Shown here in pieces: positions 33,487 to 41,096 of a stretch of DNA of 64,000 nt (its first letter is position 1; each line of letters starts with the position of its first letter). The stretch spans positions 124,001 through 188,000 of the forward strand of contig NZ_PQIG01000111.1 of the NCBI RefSeq assembly GCF_012349115.1, given 5' to 3'. The stretch comes from Rhizobium ruizarguesonis. GTDB taxonomy: Bacteria; Pseudomonadota; Alphaproteobacteria; Rhizobiales; Rhizobiaceae. Below the pieces are notes generated by a model, which was given only the letters and a program-made list of their open reading frames with translations, was not told where the DNA came from and made no database searches. Made by a program: the position numbers and the translations under genes.

Positions 33487-34269
33487 ATGATGATAAACAG
33501 ACGGACTTTCTCGGCTGCCCTTGTTGCCGGCGCCGCCGCTTCTCTGCTTGCCACCCGCGGCATGGCTGCGACATCCGCTCCCGTAAAGGCGCGCAACGTC
33601 GTGCTGGCGCATGGGCTGTTTGCCGACGGCTCGTGCTGGACCGAGGTCATCGCCCGCCTGCAGGCGGCCGGGCTCAATGCCACGGCGGTGCAGAACCCGC
33701 TGACGACGTTGCCGGAGGCCGTCGCTGCCGTGAAGCGGGTGCTCGACCGACAGGACGGCCCAACGGTTCTGGTTGGGCATTCGTTTTCCGGCATGATCGT
33801 CACCGAGGCCGGCGTGCACCCGAATGTTTCGGCGCTCGTCTATGTCGCGGCGCGGGCGCCGGATGCGGGTGAGGATTATACCGCCCTCGCCAAGACCTAC
33901 CCGACGCCGCCGGCTTCTGCCGGCATCGTCTTCGACGGCGACGAGGGACGCCTCAGCGAGGAAGCCTTCCTGCGTGACTTCGCCGGCGACCTGCCGGAGG
34001 CGAAGGCGAAAGTTCTTTACGCCGTGCAGCAGCCGTTTCAAAAGGCGCTGTTGACCGGCAAGACCACGCAGGCCGCCTGGCGTTCGAAGCCGAGCTGGTA
34101 TGCCGTCTCGACCGAGGACCGGACGATCAATCCCGATCTCGAACGCTTCATGGCCAAACGCATGGGAGCAAAGACCATTGAAATCCAGGCCAGCCATCTG
34201 TCGTTGATCTCCCACCCGGACGAGATCACAAAGCTGATCCTCACGGCGGCATGGCAGAATACGGACTGA
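33487..34269 (+). CDS. Exported alpha/beta-hydrolase (Tat signal)
   Basis: A 260-residue alpha/beta-hydrolase with a twin-arginine leader ('NRRTFSAALVAGAAASLLA'). The core begins 'NVVLAHGLFADGSCW', the nucleophile is the Ser of 'VGHSFSGMI', and His is in 'QASHLSLISHP'. The layout matches the small esterase/hydroxynitrile-lyase-like group of about 230-260 residues. Periplasmic action on a small ester is likely. It is divergent from the GntR regulator, which is its probable controller. Confidence 0.88.
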   Translation: MMINRRTFSAALVAGAAASLLATRGMAATSAPVKARNVVLAHGLFADGSCWTEVIARLQAAGLNATAVQNPLTTLPEAVAAVKRVLDRQDGPTVLVGHSFSGMIVTEAGVHPNVSALVYVAARAPDAGEDYTALAKTYPTPPASAGIVFDGDEGRLSEEAFLRDFAGDLPEAKAKVLYAVQQPFQKALLTGKTTQAAWRSKPSWYAVSTEDRTINPDLERFMAKRMGAKTIEIQASHLSLISHPDEITKLILTAAWQNTD

Positions 34270-34454
34270 TGCCGAGGCCGGGAAGCGGCAGGGCCGTTCG
34301 CCGGCTGGTCACCGGCTTACTTTGGTGATGGGCCATGATGCCGCGACGGTCGCGTCAAGTTTGGCCGAGGTTCGGAACAAGAGGCGGCCGAGGGGTGTTA
34401 ACCGAGCTAAGCCTCCATCGAGGTTGCAGTTCACCTCGTTTGCGAGAGACCGCT

Positions 34455-34847
34455 ATGGCCATCCACTTCAACCATACAATCCTCTTGGCTCGCGACAGCA
34501 AGGCCTCGGCAGATTTTCTGGCCGACATGTTGGGGCTGCCGGCGCCGCGGCGCTGGGGGCCGTTCTACATGGTCACGACCGACAACGACGCCAATCTCGA
34601 CTATATGGATACCGAAGGCGAGATCGTCCGCCAACACTACGCCTTCCTGGTCGGAGACGGTGAATTCGAGGCGATATTCAATCGAATTCGCGAGCGGGAC
34701 CTGCGCTACTGGGCTGACCCCGGCCAGCGGAAGCCGAGCGAGACCAATGACCACGACAGCGGGCGCGGGGTCTATTTCGAAGATCCGAACGGCCATCTGG
34801 TTGAAATCATCACGCGCCCCTATGGCAGCGGCGGCTGGAATCCGTGA
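34455..34847 (+). CDS. VOC family (glyoxalase/dioxygenase-like) protein
   Basis: A 130-residue vicinal-oxygen-chelate protein with two beta-alpha-beta-beta-beta halves: 'HFNHTILLARDSKASADFLADMLGL' with His6 as a possible metal ligand, and 'GVYFEDPNGHLVEIITRPYG' with the usual terminal Glu. Members include glyoxalases, fosfomycin-type resistance enzymes and ring-cleavage dioxygenases; the reaction is not predictable here. The ATG at 34455 starts the domain exactly, while the longer frame upstream adds nothing domain-like. Confidence 0.88.
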   Translation: MAIHFNHTILLARDSKASADFLADMLGLPAPRRWGPFYMVTTDNDANLDYMDTEGEIVRQHYAFLVGDGEFEAIFNRIRERDLRYWADPGQRKPSETNDHDSGRGVYFEDPNGHLVEIITRPYGSGGWNP

Positions 34848-34933
34848 GCTTGGCGCCAAGGGAGGCGAGCCCGGTGCCGATTATGGACAACCAGGCGGCA
34901 ACATCCCTGAGCGGCGAGGGGCCGCCGCTCCTC

Positions 34934-36280
34934 TCATATCGGTCGGCGCAGCGGCCTGAACGCTGCTCGAAGCTCGGCGGAGAAGAGCTCGGGCTGCTCC
35001 CAGGCGGCGAAGTGGCCGCCCTTGTCGACCTTGTGGAAATAGATAAGGTTGCGATAGGCGCGACGGGCCCATGTCTCCGGGGCCTGATAGCTCTCCCCAG
35101 GAAAGACGGTGATGGCGACCGGAAGCGCGATCTTGGAGGTCTTCTCGCCGGCCGCAAGGACGGGACTGCGCCCGCCGCCATATTCCCAGTAGATCCGGGC
35201 CGAGGAAGCGGCGCTGTTGGTCAACCAGTAAAGCGTGATGTCGTCGAGCACCTCGTCGGGAGACTTTTCGGGATCGCTGCTGTCGTAGGTCCAGTGCGTA
35301 AAGCCTGGATGACCGAGCGTCCATGCCGCAAGGCCGGCCGGGGAATCCGATATGGCGTAGCCGATCGTCTGCGGCCTCGTGCCCATCATCGTGGCATAGG
35401 ACCTGTTCCCCATCTTGGCTGCGGCGCTGAGGGCATCGAACGCCGCGCGTTCCTCGGTGGAGAGTCGCTGCGGCGCCGGCCCGCCCGCGGCGAGCACCGC
35501 GGCAACTTCGGGCGGCACGACAGCCGGCAGGTTGATGTGGATGCCGAGCAGACCTTGTGGCGCGAGCCGTGCCATCGCGCCGGAGACCGGCGAGCCCCAG
35601 TCGCCGCCCTGGGCGACGTAGCTGCTGTAAGCGAGGCGCTTCATCAGTTCCGCCCAGGCCCGCGCGATGCGGTCCGGCCCCCAGCCGGTGCCGGTCGGCT
35701 TGCCGGAGAAGCCGTAGCCCGGCATCGACGGAATGACCACGTCGAACGCATCTTCGGCGCCTCCGCCATGAGCGGTCGGATCGGTGAGCGGGCCGATGAT
35801 CTTGAGGTTCTCGAATACCGATCCCGGCCAGCCATGGGTGATGATGACGGGCAGGGCATTCGGATGTTTCGAGTGCACGTGAATGAAGTGGATGTCTAGG
35901 CCGTCGATCTCGGTGATGAATTGCGGCAGCGCGTTCAGCTTCGCTTCCGCCTTTCGCCAGTCGTAGCCGGTGCCCCAATAATCGACGAGCGGCTTGATCT
36001 TTTCGAGCTGTATGCCTTGCGACTGGTCGTCGACCGTCTCGCGTTCGGGCCAGCGTGTTGCCAGCACGCGTCGGCGAAGATCGAGGAGGTCCGCCTCGGG
36101 AGTGTCGACGCGAAACGGGCGGATCGCATCTCCCGTGGCAGCCGATGCCAGATAGGACGGAAACAGGCTGGTCGCGCCCGCGGCGGCGATCCCGATCGCC
36201 GCGGTGGTCAGGAACCTGCGCCGGTCGCGGTTCGGGGATTCCGGGCCGGCACTTGTGGGCATTTTGAAGAGCATGGTCAT
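34934..36280 (-). CDS. Epoxide hydrolase, Tat-exported (paralogue 2)
   Basis: A 448-residue microsomal-type epoxide hydrolase, clearly homologous along its length to the protein at 21384-22685. It has a strong twin-arginine leader ('NRDRRRFLTTAAIG'), the EHN domain ('IRPFRVDTPEADLLDLRRRVLATRWPERE'), oxyanion HGWPG, nucleophile Asp227 in 'QGGDWGS', and a late His in 'KGGHFAAWEQP'. AAAGGAAACA precedes the start. It converges with the VOC gene. A shared cell-envelope detoxification role with paralogue 1 is possible, but nothing shows what differs between them. Confidence 0.9.
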   Translation of the reverse strand: MTMLFKMPTSAGPESPNRDRRRFLTTAAIGIAAAGATSLFPSYLASAATGDAIRPFRVDTPEADLLDLRRRVLATRWPERETVDDQSQGIQLEKIKPLVDYWGTGYDWRKAEAKLNALPQFITEIDGLDIHFIHVHSKHPNALPVIITHGWPGSVFENLKIIGPLTDPTAHGGGAEDAFDVVIPSMPGYGFSGKPTGTGWGPDRIARAWAELMKRLAYSSYVAQGGDWGSPVSGAMARLAPQGLLGIHINLPAVVPPEVAAVLAAGGPAPQRLSTEERAAFDALSAAAKMGNRSYATMMGTRPQTIGYAISDSPAGLAAWTLGHPGFTHWTYDSSDPEKSPDEVLDDITLYWLTNSAASSARIYWEYGGGRSPVLAAGEKTSKIALPVAITVFPGESYQAPETWARRAYRNLIYFHKVDKGGHFAAWEQPELFSAELRAAFRPLRRPI

Positions 36281-36480
36281 GGCATTGTTTCCTTTGAAGC
36301 AGACGCCTTGGGCAAGACTTCGATGAGTTCGGCCGTCGTCAGAATAGCATGGGGCCTAGGTCGGGCCGTTCAACTCATTAGGTGCGAGAAGGCGGCCGTC
36401 GCGTCGCTCACCAGGGTCGTGAAATAACCGAGTTCCATGGCGAAGCGGGCGGCGGATTCGATACAGGTATTCCCGCCGGA

Positions 36481-37152
36481 TCATCTCGATGCGAGGCTGG
36501 CCGTATTGCGCAGGTGATCGGGATGCGTGCCGCCGCCCATACTTCTCGCCACCATCGCGACGATGGTTTCGAAGAGTTCGTTCTTTGCCTCGACGGCGGT
36601 GATGTCGCCTGACGCGGCGGCATAGGAGAGGGCTTCGGCGGCGCCGAGCATGGCCCAGAGGCCGGCTCCGGCGATCGTGCCGGCATCGGTAAAGGGCGAA
36701 AGCGCGATGCGGCATTTCTCGATGAAGGCCGCTTCGTATTCGCGCTTGATCCTTTCGAGTTCCGGCGAACCGGCAAGTGCTGCGATCACACCGGCGATTT
36801 CGCGGCCCTGAAGAAGCACGCAGTCGACATAGGAGGTGGCGATGACTGTGGCCCGGTCGGCGAGCGACGGCTGGCTTGCCGCAAGGGCTGCGTCCATCAC
36901 AACCGTCTGGCGGGCGTCGAATTCGCGGTAGAGCGCTGCGAGCAGGCCGGGGCGGGTTTCGAAATGATCATAGACTACGGGTTTCGTTACGCCCGCCAGC
37001 TCGGAAAGCCGGCCGAGGGTCAGCGCTTCCGTTCCCTCATCACGGGCGATCTGCCAAGCGACGTCGAGCAACTGGCGATGCCGATCCTGCCGCGATAGGC
37101 GGCGGCGCGGTTGCGGATCGGTCGGCTGACCTGTTGTTTCGGCGCTTGACAT
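36481..37152 (-). CDS. TetR/AcrR family transcriptional regulator
   Basis: A 223-residue TetR-family repressor with helix-turn-helix 'LLDVAWQIARDEGTEALTLGRLSELAGVTKPVVYDHFETRPGLLAALY' (about residues 27-74) and an all-helical ligand domain. The ATG at 37152 is used because the 25 extra residues from 37227 read through the operator. It is divergent from an NAD(P)H-dependent oxidoreductase and probably represses it. The 200 bp downstream, up to the epoxide-hydrolase start, hold no recognisable gene. Confidence 0.92.
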   Translation of the reverse strand: MSSAETTGQPTDPQPRRRLSRQDRHRQLLDVAWQIARDEGTEALTLGRLSELAGVTKPVVYDHFETRPGLLAALYREFDARQTVVMDAALAASQPSLADRATVIATSYVDCVLLQGREIAGVIAALAGSPELERIKREYEAAFIEKCRIALSPFTDAGTIAGAGLWAMLGAAEALSYAAASGDITAVEAKNELFETIVAMVARSMGGGTHPDHLRNTASLASR

Positions 37153-37157
37153 CACTA

Positions 37158-37200
37158 TATACCAAAAGTAACTTACTGAAAGTAGCTTACCAAAGGTATA
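37158..37200. promoter_or_regulatory. TetR operator in the divergent regulator/oxidoreductase promoter
   Basis: TATACC (37158-37163) and GGTATA (37195-37200) flank two 9-bp dyads, GTAACTTAC (37168-37176) and GTAGCTTAC (37182-37190), spaced 14 bp apart. Two symmetric sites about one and a third turns apart suit binding of two TetR dimers. Confidence 0.75.
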
Positions 37201-37245
37201 CAGCCCGCGACTTCCGTCCGCAATCATTCAACAGGAGTTTTCTGT

Positions 37246-37866
37246 ATGCACGCGCTCATCGTCGTCGCGCATCCCGATCCCCAATCGCTCACCCACGGCG
37301 TCGCCGCCCATCTTGCCGAAGGTGTCACACTTTCCGATGCCGGCCATTCCGTCGAGTTTGCCGATCTCGCGGCCGAGGGCTTCGATCCCCGGTTCACCGC
37401 GGCCGATATCGCTGTGCATCTGCGGAAAGGGGTGCTGCCCGCCGACGTTGCCGCCGAGCAGGCAAGGATCGACCGCGCCGATGCGCTGGTGCTCGTCTAT
37501 CCCGTCTACTGGTGGTCGATGCCGGGGCTTATCAAGGGATGGATCGACCGGGTGTTCAGCAATGGCTGGGCTTACGACGATCGCCCGGATACCGGGCTGG
37601 TGAAGCTGCTTGGCCGCCTGCCGGTGCATCTGGTCGGCCTCGGCGGCGCCGATGCCGGGACCTATATGCGGCACGGCTATTTCGGCGCCATGAAGACGCA
37701 GATCGATCACGGGATCTTCGACTATTGCGGCGCCCGCGTCGTGACATCGGAGCTGTTGCTCGAAGCCGGACCGGACCATGCGGCCGCCCATCTGGAGACT
37801 GCGCGCGCCGTTGGCCGCAGGCTCTTCGTCACATCCGGGCGATACGAGGCGACTGACGCGGCGTAA
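37246..37866 (+). CDS. NAD(P)H-dependent oxidoreductase, flavodoxin-like fold
   Basis: A 206-residue member of the flavodoxin_2 family (NQO/MdaB/KefF relatives). The start 'ALIVVAHPDPQSLTHGVA' forms the FMN/FAD phosphate loop, 'VLVYPVYWWSMPGLIKGWIDRVF' is the diagnostic central motif, and 'GLGGADAGTYMRHGY' follows. The family makes two-electron reductions of quinones or electrophiles. AGGAG precedes the start. The divergent TetR and the dyads between them suggest induction by its substrate. Confidence 0.92.
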   Translation: MHALIVVAHPDPQSLTHGVAAHLAEGVTLSDAGHSVEFADLAAEGFDPRFTAADIAVHLRKGVLPADVAAEQARIDRADALVLVYPVYWWSMPGLIKGWIDRVFSNGWAYDDRPDTGLVKLLGRLPVHLVGLGGADAGTYMRHGYFGAMKTQIDHGIFDYCGARVVTSELLLEAGPDHAAAHLETARAVGRRLFVTSGRYEATDAA

Positions 37867-37948
37867 AGATGTCCGAGTGCTGGTAAGGTTTATCGGCTGG
37901 TTAAGGCAGAGTCTTGCGCCGCCGGCCTTTTCACGAGACAAGCCTTGG

Positions 37949-38908
37949 ATGAGCATTCCGACGACACATCCCTTCGCCTTCGATCCAACCTACGGCATGA
38001 AGCTTGACGAGCTTCTTGCAATCGAACCGCCGGATGAGCCCGACGGTTTCGACGATTTCTGGGAGGCGCGTTATTTCGAGGCGCTGACGGTCGATCCGAA
38101 GCCGGTGCTTTCCCACAGTCGGATCACCCATCCCGACTGGCATGTGCTTGATCTCGTCTATATCTCGACCGGCGAGTTTCGGATCGGCGGCTGGCTGCTT
38201 CTGCCGCGTGAAGGGCAGGTGCGGCGCGGCCTCGTCGTCGGGCATGGTTATGGCGGGCGGGATCGGCCTGAATTCGATCTGCCGGTCAAGGAAACGGCAG
38301 TGCTTTTTCCCTGCTGCCGCGGGCTGTCGCTTAGCGCTCGTCCGCCGATCTCGCAGAATCCCTCCTGGCATGTGCTCCACGATATCGACAAGCCGAAATC
38401 CTATATCATCGGCGGCTGCGTCGAAGATCTGTGGCTTGCGGTCTCAACGCTTGCCGTGCTCTACCCCTGGCTTTCAGGGCATATCGGCTATAGCGGCATC
38501 AGCTTCGGCGGCGGTGTTGGGGCAATGGCGATCGCCTATGACGAGCGCATCGATCGCGGCCATCTGGCGCTGCCGAGTTTCGGGGATCAGCCGCTGCGGC
38601 TGACCTTGCCGACCGTCGGCAGCGCGCAATCGGTGCAGGACTATCATAAGAAACACGCAGATGTGCTGGAGACGCTTCGGCTCTACGATGCGGCAACGGC
38701 CGCTTCGCGGATCAAGGTGCCGATGCTGGTTGCCGTCGCCCTTTTCGATCCTTCTGTCGCGCCACCCTGCCAGTTCGCTGTCGCAAATGCGCTGCCAAAA
38801 TTTAATGAAATCTTCATCCTGGATGCGGGGCATTTCGACTATCCTGGCAGCGCTGAGCAAGAGGCGGTTCTCCGCGACAAGATCGGTCAGTTTTTCAGGG
38901 TGCCATGA
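37949..38908 (+). CDS. Acetylxylan esterase / cephalosporin-C deacetylase-like (CE7) hydrolase
   Basis: A 319-residue CE7-type alpha/beta-hydrolase. N-terminal 'PDEPDGFDDFWEARY' is typical of the family, 'VVGHGYGGR' gives the oxyanion region, the nucleophile Ser is in 'GYSGISFGGG', and His is in 'DAGHFDYPG'. These enzymes remove acetyl groups from short xylo-oligosaccharides or cephalosporins. The start at 37949 is the domain start; the frame is open upstream only by chance. The next esterase gene overlaps it by 4 bp, so the two are coupled. Confidence 0.85.
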   Translation: MSIPTTHPFAFDPTYGMKLDELLAIEPPDEPDGFDDFWEARYFEALTVDPKPVLSHSRITHPDWHVLDLVYISTGEFRIGGWLLLPREGQVRRGLVVGHGYGGRDRPEFDLPVKETAVLFPCCRGLSLSARPPISQNPSWHVLHDIDKPKSYIIGGCVEDLWLAVSTLAVLYPWLSGHIGYSGISFGGGVGAMAIAYDERIDRGHLALPSFGDQPLRLTLPTVGSAQSVQDYHKKHADVLETLRLYDAATAASRIKVPMLVAVALFDPSVAPPCQFAVANALPKFNEIFILDAGHFDYPGSAEQEAVLRDKIGQFFRVP

Positions 38909-39633
38909 ACCGCGAATATCTCAGCTGGTACAGTCAGCGGCTGCATCGAGACATGGAGATGCTGGTGTTCGGCCATGCCGGCGCCAAGGTTCTGGTTTTT
39001 CCGACGCGGGAAGGGCGCTTCTTCGAATATGAGCAGCTCGGCCTAGTCGGAAGCCTTGCCGACAAGCTCGAGGCGGGCCATCTCCAGCTCTGTTGCATCG
39101 AGGGAATGGCGGCCGAGACCTTCTATGCCTTCCACCATCACCCCGCCGAGCGCATCCGCCGGCATGGCGCCTTCGAGGATTATATCCTGCACGAAGTGTT
39201 GCCGTTGATGGCGGCGAAGAATTCGCACGACTGCACCATCGTGCACGGCTGCAGCCTCGGGGCCTTCCAGGCGGCGAGCCTGTTCTTTCGTCATCCGCAT
39301 CTCTTCCGCAAGCTCGTCGCCTTTTCCGGCCGCTACGACCTGACGATGAAGGTGGAATCCTTCGCCGACCTGTTCGACGGCTATTACGATGACAGCGTCT
39401 ATTTCCACACGCCGGCGCATTTTCTTCCAGGGCTCGGCAGCGACTGGCGGCTCGACAGGCTGCGTGAGCGCGACATCGTTCTCACCATTGGCGACGCCGA
39501 CCCTTTTCTCGACAACAACCGCTATCTCAGCCACCTGCTCGGCGAAAAGAATATCGGCCATCAGCTGCATGTCTGGGATGGACGCGCCCACCGCGCCGGC
39601 GCCTGGCGGAAGATGGCAGCGCTTTATATTTGA
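38905..39633 (+). CDS. Esterase D-like alpha/beta-hydrolase
   Basis: A 242-residue putative esterase. 'VHGCSLGAFQAASLFFRHP' contains the G-x-S-x-G nucleophile, and 'IGDADPFLDNN' and 'WDGRAHRAGAW' carry the likely Asp and His. The N terminus 'MNREYLSWYSQRL' with 'LVFPTREGRFFEYEQ' is typical of a conserved bacterial group annotated as putative esterases. It overlaps the CE7 gene by 4 bp. The two may deacylate the same compound. Confidence 0.82.
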   Translation: MNREYLSWYSQRLHRDMEMLVFGHAGAKVLVFPTREGRFFEYEQLGLVGSLADKLEAGHLQLCCIEGMAAETFYAFHHHPAERIRRHGAFEDYILHEVLPLMAAKNSHDCTIVHGCSLGAFQAASLFFRHPHLFRKLVAFSGRYDLTMKVESFADLFDGYYDDSVYFHTPAHFLPGLGSDWRLDRLRERDIVLTIGDADPFLDNNRYLSHLLGEKNIGHQLHVWDGRAHRAGAWRKMAALYI

Positions 39634-39643
39634 CGGGGCGCCG

Positions 39644-40636
39644 TTATGGCCAATGCAATGCCGCCGTCGCAACCGGAGCGTCCCAGAGCGCGATCTCCTC
39701 GTCGGTCAGCAAGGCAAGGGTGACCGACAGTCCCTGCATGTCGAGCGAGGTGACGTAGGTTCCCACAAGCGAGCGCTCGATCGGGATACCTCTCTCCTCG
39801 ATAAAGCGGCGGGCGCCGTTATAGGCGAGGTAGAGTTCGGCCGGCGGCGTGCCGCCGAGGCCGTTGACGAAGAGCAGTGCGCGGGTACCCGGCGCCACTG
39901 CGATATCGCCGGCGATGGTTTCGCAGAGATGGCCGATGATGGCGTCGGAGGCGGCGAAGGGCTGCCTGGCATGGCCGGGTTCTCCATGGATGCCGATGCC
40001 CATTTCCATCTCGCCGGGCCCAAGCGAAAATGTGGTGCGCTCGGTCTGCGGCACCGTCACGCCGTTCAGCGCGACACCCATCGAGCGGATGCGTGTGTTC
40101 AATCCCTCGCCAAGCTGCTTCAATTCGGCAAGCGACATGCCGCGTTCGGCCGCAGCACCCAGGAGCTTTTCTACGATCAGCGTTCCGGCAACACCGCGCC
40201 GGCCATTACCTTCGCCGGACCTTGATGTCTCGATATCGTCGCTGACGACGACCATGTCGAGGTTGTGGCGGTCGCCGGCCATCTCGATCGCCATTTCGAA
40301 ATTCATCAGATCGCCGTCATAGTTCTTGACCACGAGCAGGCAGCCGGCGCCGGTATCGGCCTCTTCGATCGCGGCGATGATCTGGCTCGGTGTCGGAGAG
40401 GTGAAGATATGGCCGACGCAGGCGGCATCCAGCATGCCGTGGCCGACGAAGCCGATATGCATCGGCTCATGGCCGGCGCCGCCGCCTGATATAAGCGCCA
40501 CCTTGCCAGCAGTGAGATGGCGGCGGTGGATGCATCTGCGCTCAGGCCCGAACACCACCAAGGCCTCATGGGCGCGCACGAAGCCTTCGACGCTTTCGGC
40601 GACCATGGTTTCCGCAGTGTTCATGAACTTCTTCAT
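39644..40636 (-). CDS. dhaK: Dihydroxyacetone kinase subunit DhaK
   Basis: A 330-residue DhaK. It binds dihydroxyacetone covalently through His217 in 'GIGIHGEPG'; 'ISGGGAGHEP' near residue 50 is the other family signature. Length and lack of a DhaL domain match the subunit of PEP-dependent kinases. It is the last gene of the long minus-strand dha block, 48 bp after the small HTH-like gene. GGGAGGGG before ATG 40636 is a strong ribosome site, so the TTG one codon earlier is unlikely. It works with DhaL and DhaM encoded upstream. Confidence 0.95.
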   Translation of the reverse strand: MKKFMNTAETMVAESVEGFVRAHEALVVFGPERRCIHRRHLTAGKVALISGGGAGHEPMHIGFVGHGMLDAACVGHIFTSPTPSQIIAAIEEADTGAGCLLVVKNYDGDLMNFEMAIEMAGDRHNLDMVVVSDDIETSRSGEGNGRRGVAGTLIVEKLLGAAAERGMSLAELKQLGEGLNTRIRSMGVALNGVTVPQTERTTFSLGPGEMEMGIGIHGEPGHARQPFAASDAIIGHLCETIAGDIAVAPGTRALLFVNGLGGTPPAELYLAYNGARRFIEERGIPIERSLVGTYVTSLDMQGLSVTLALLTDEEIALWDAPVATAALHWP

Positions 40637-40687
40637 CAAGCCCCTCCCAAGGCCAAAAGTATTACGCTACGTCAACCAGCGCACTCG

Positions 40688-41095
40688 TCATTCCGCACCC
40701 GATATCGCGACGATCTTCTGCACCAGATCGGAGATCGCCTCTTCCAACAGGCGGTTTTTCCTGTCGTCGCCGAAGTCGGGCACCATCAGTGAAAGGTGCC
40801 GCAATTTCTCGGAATGGCCGAGGTCCGGCAGCTTGCCGGGATGGGCGGCCTGATAGGCTTCGAGAAAGCGCTCCTGTTCGGCGGCGCTAAAATGGCAGAC
40901 GCGGACAATTGTGGCGAGATGGCGCGCCGGCAGCGGCGTTGCATAGGTCGGGCTGGTGATCTGGGTGACGAAGCTGCGATGTTTTCCAAGCGCCGTCGCC
41001 AGGCGCTGGCGCGTGCCGGATGGCCTGTTGTCGATGATCTGCGCCAGAATGGACTTGTAGGCGATAATGGCGTCTTCGGTGTCTTCGCGCGCCAT
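40688..41095 (-). CDS. Small HTH-like protein inside the dha operon
   Basis: A 135-residue protein. 'TRQRLATALGKHRSFVTQITSPTYATPLPARHLATIVRVC' looks like a Cro/C1-type helix-turn-helix (helix, 'GKHRSFVTQI' as recognition helix), followed by 'FSAAEQERFLEAYQAAHPGK'. The rest is helical. It starts two bases from the stop of the enzyme I gene and belongs to the operon. It may be an operon-specific regulator or an accessory protein of the kinase; I cannot tell which. Confidence 0.65.
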   Translation of the reverse strand: MAREDTEDAIIAYKSILAQIIDNRPSGTRQRLATALGKHRSFVTQITSPTYATPLPARHLATIVRVCHFSAAEQERFLEAYQAAHPGKLPDLGHSEKLRHLSLMVPDFGDDRKNRLLEEAISDLVQKIVAISGAE

Positions 41096-41096
41096 T

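Noticed and set aside
36281..36480. Possible gene fragment between the epoxide hydrolase and TetR genes
   Set aside because: No frame gives a sequence resembling a known protein, and the TetR gene is of normal length, so there is no evidence for a broken gene.
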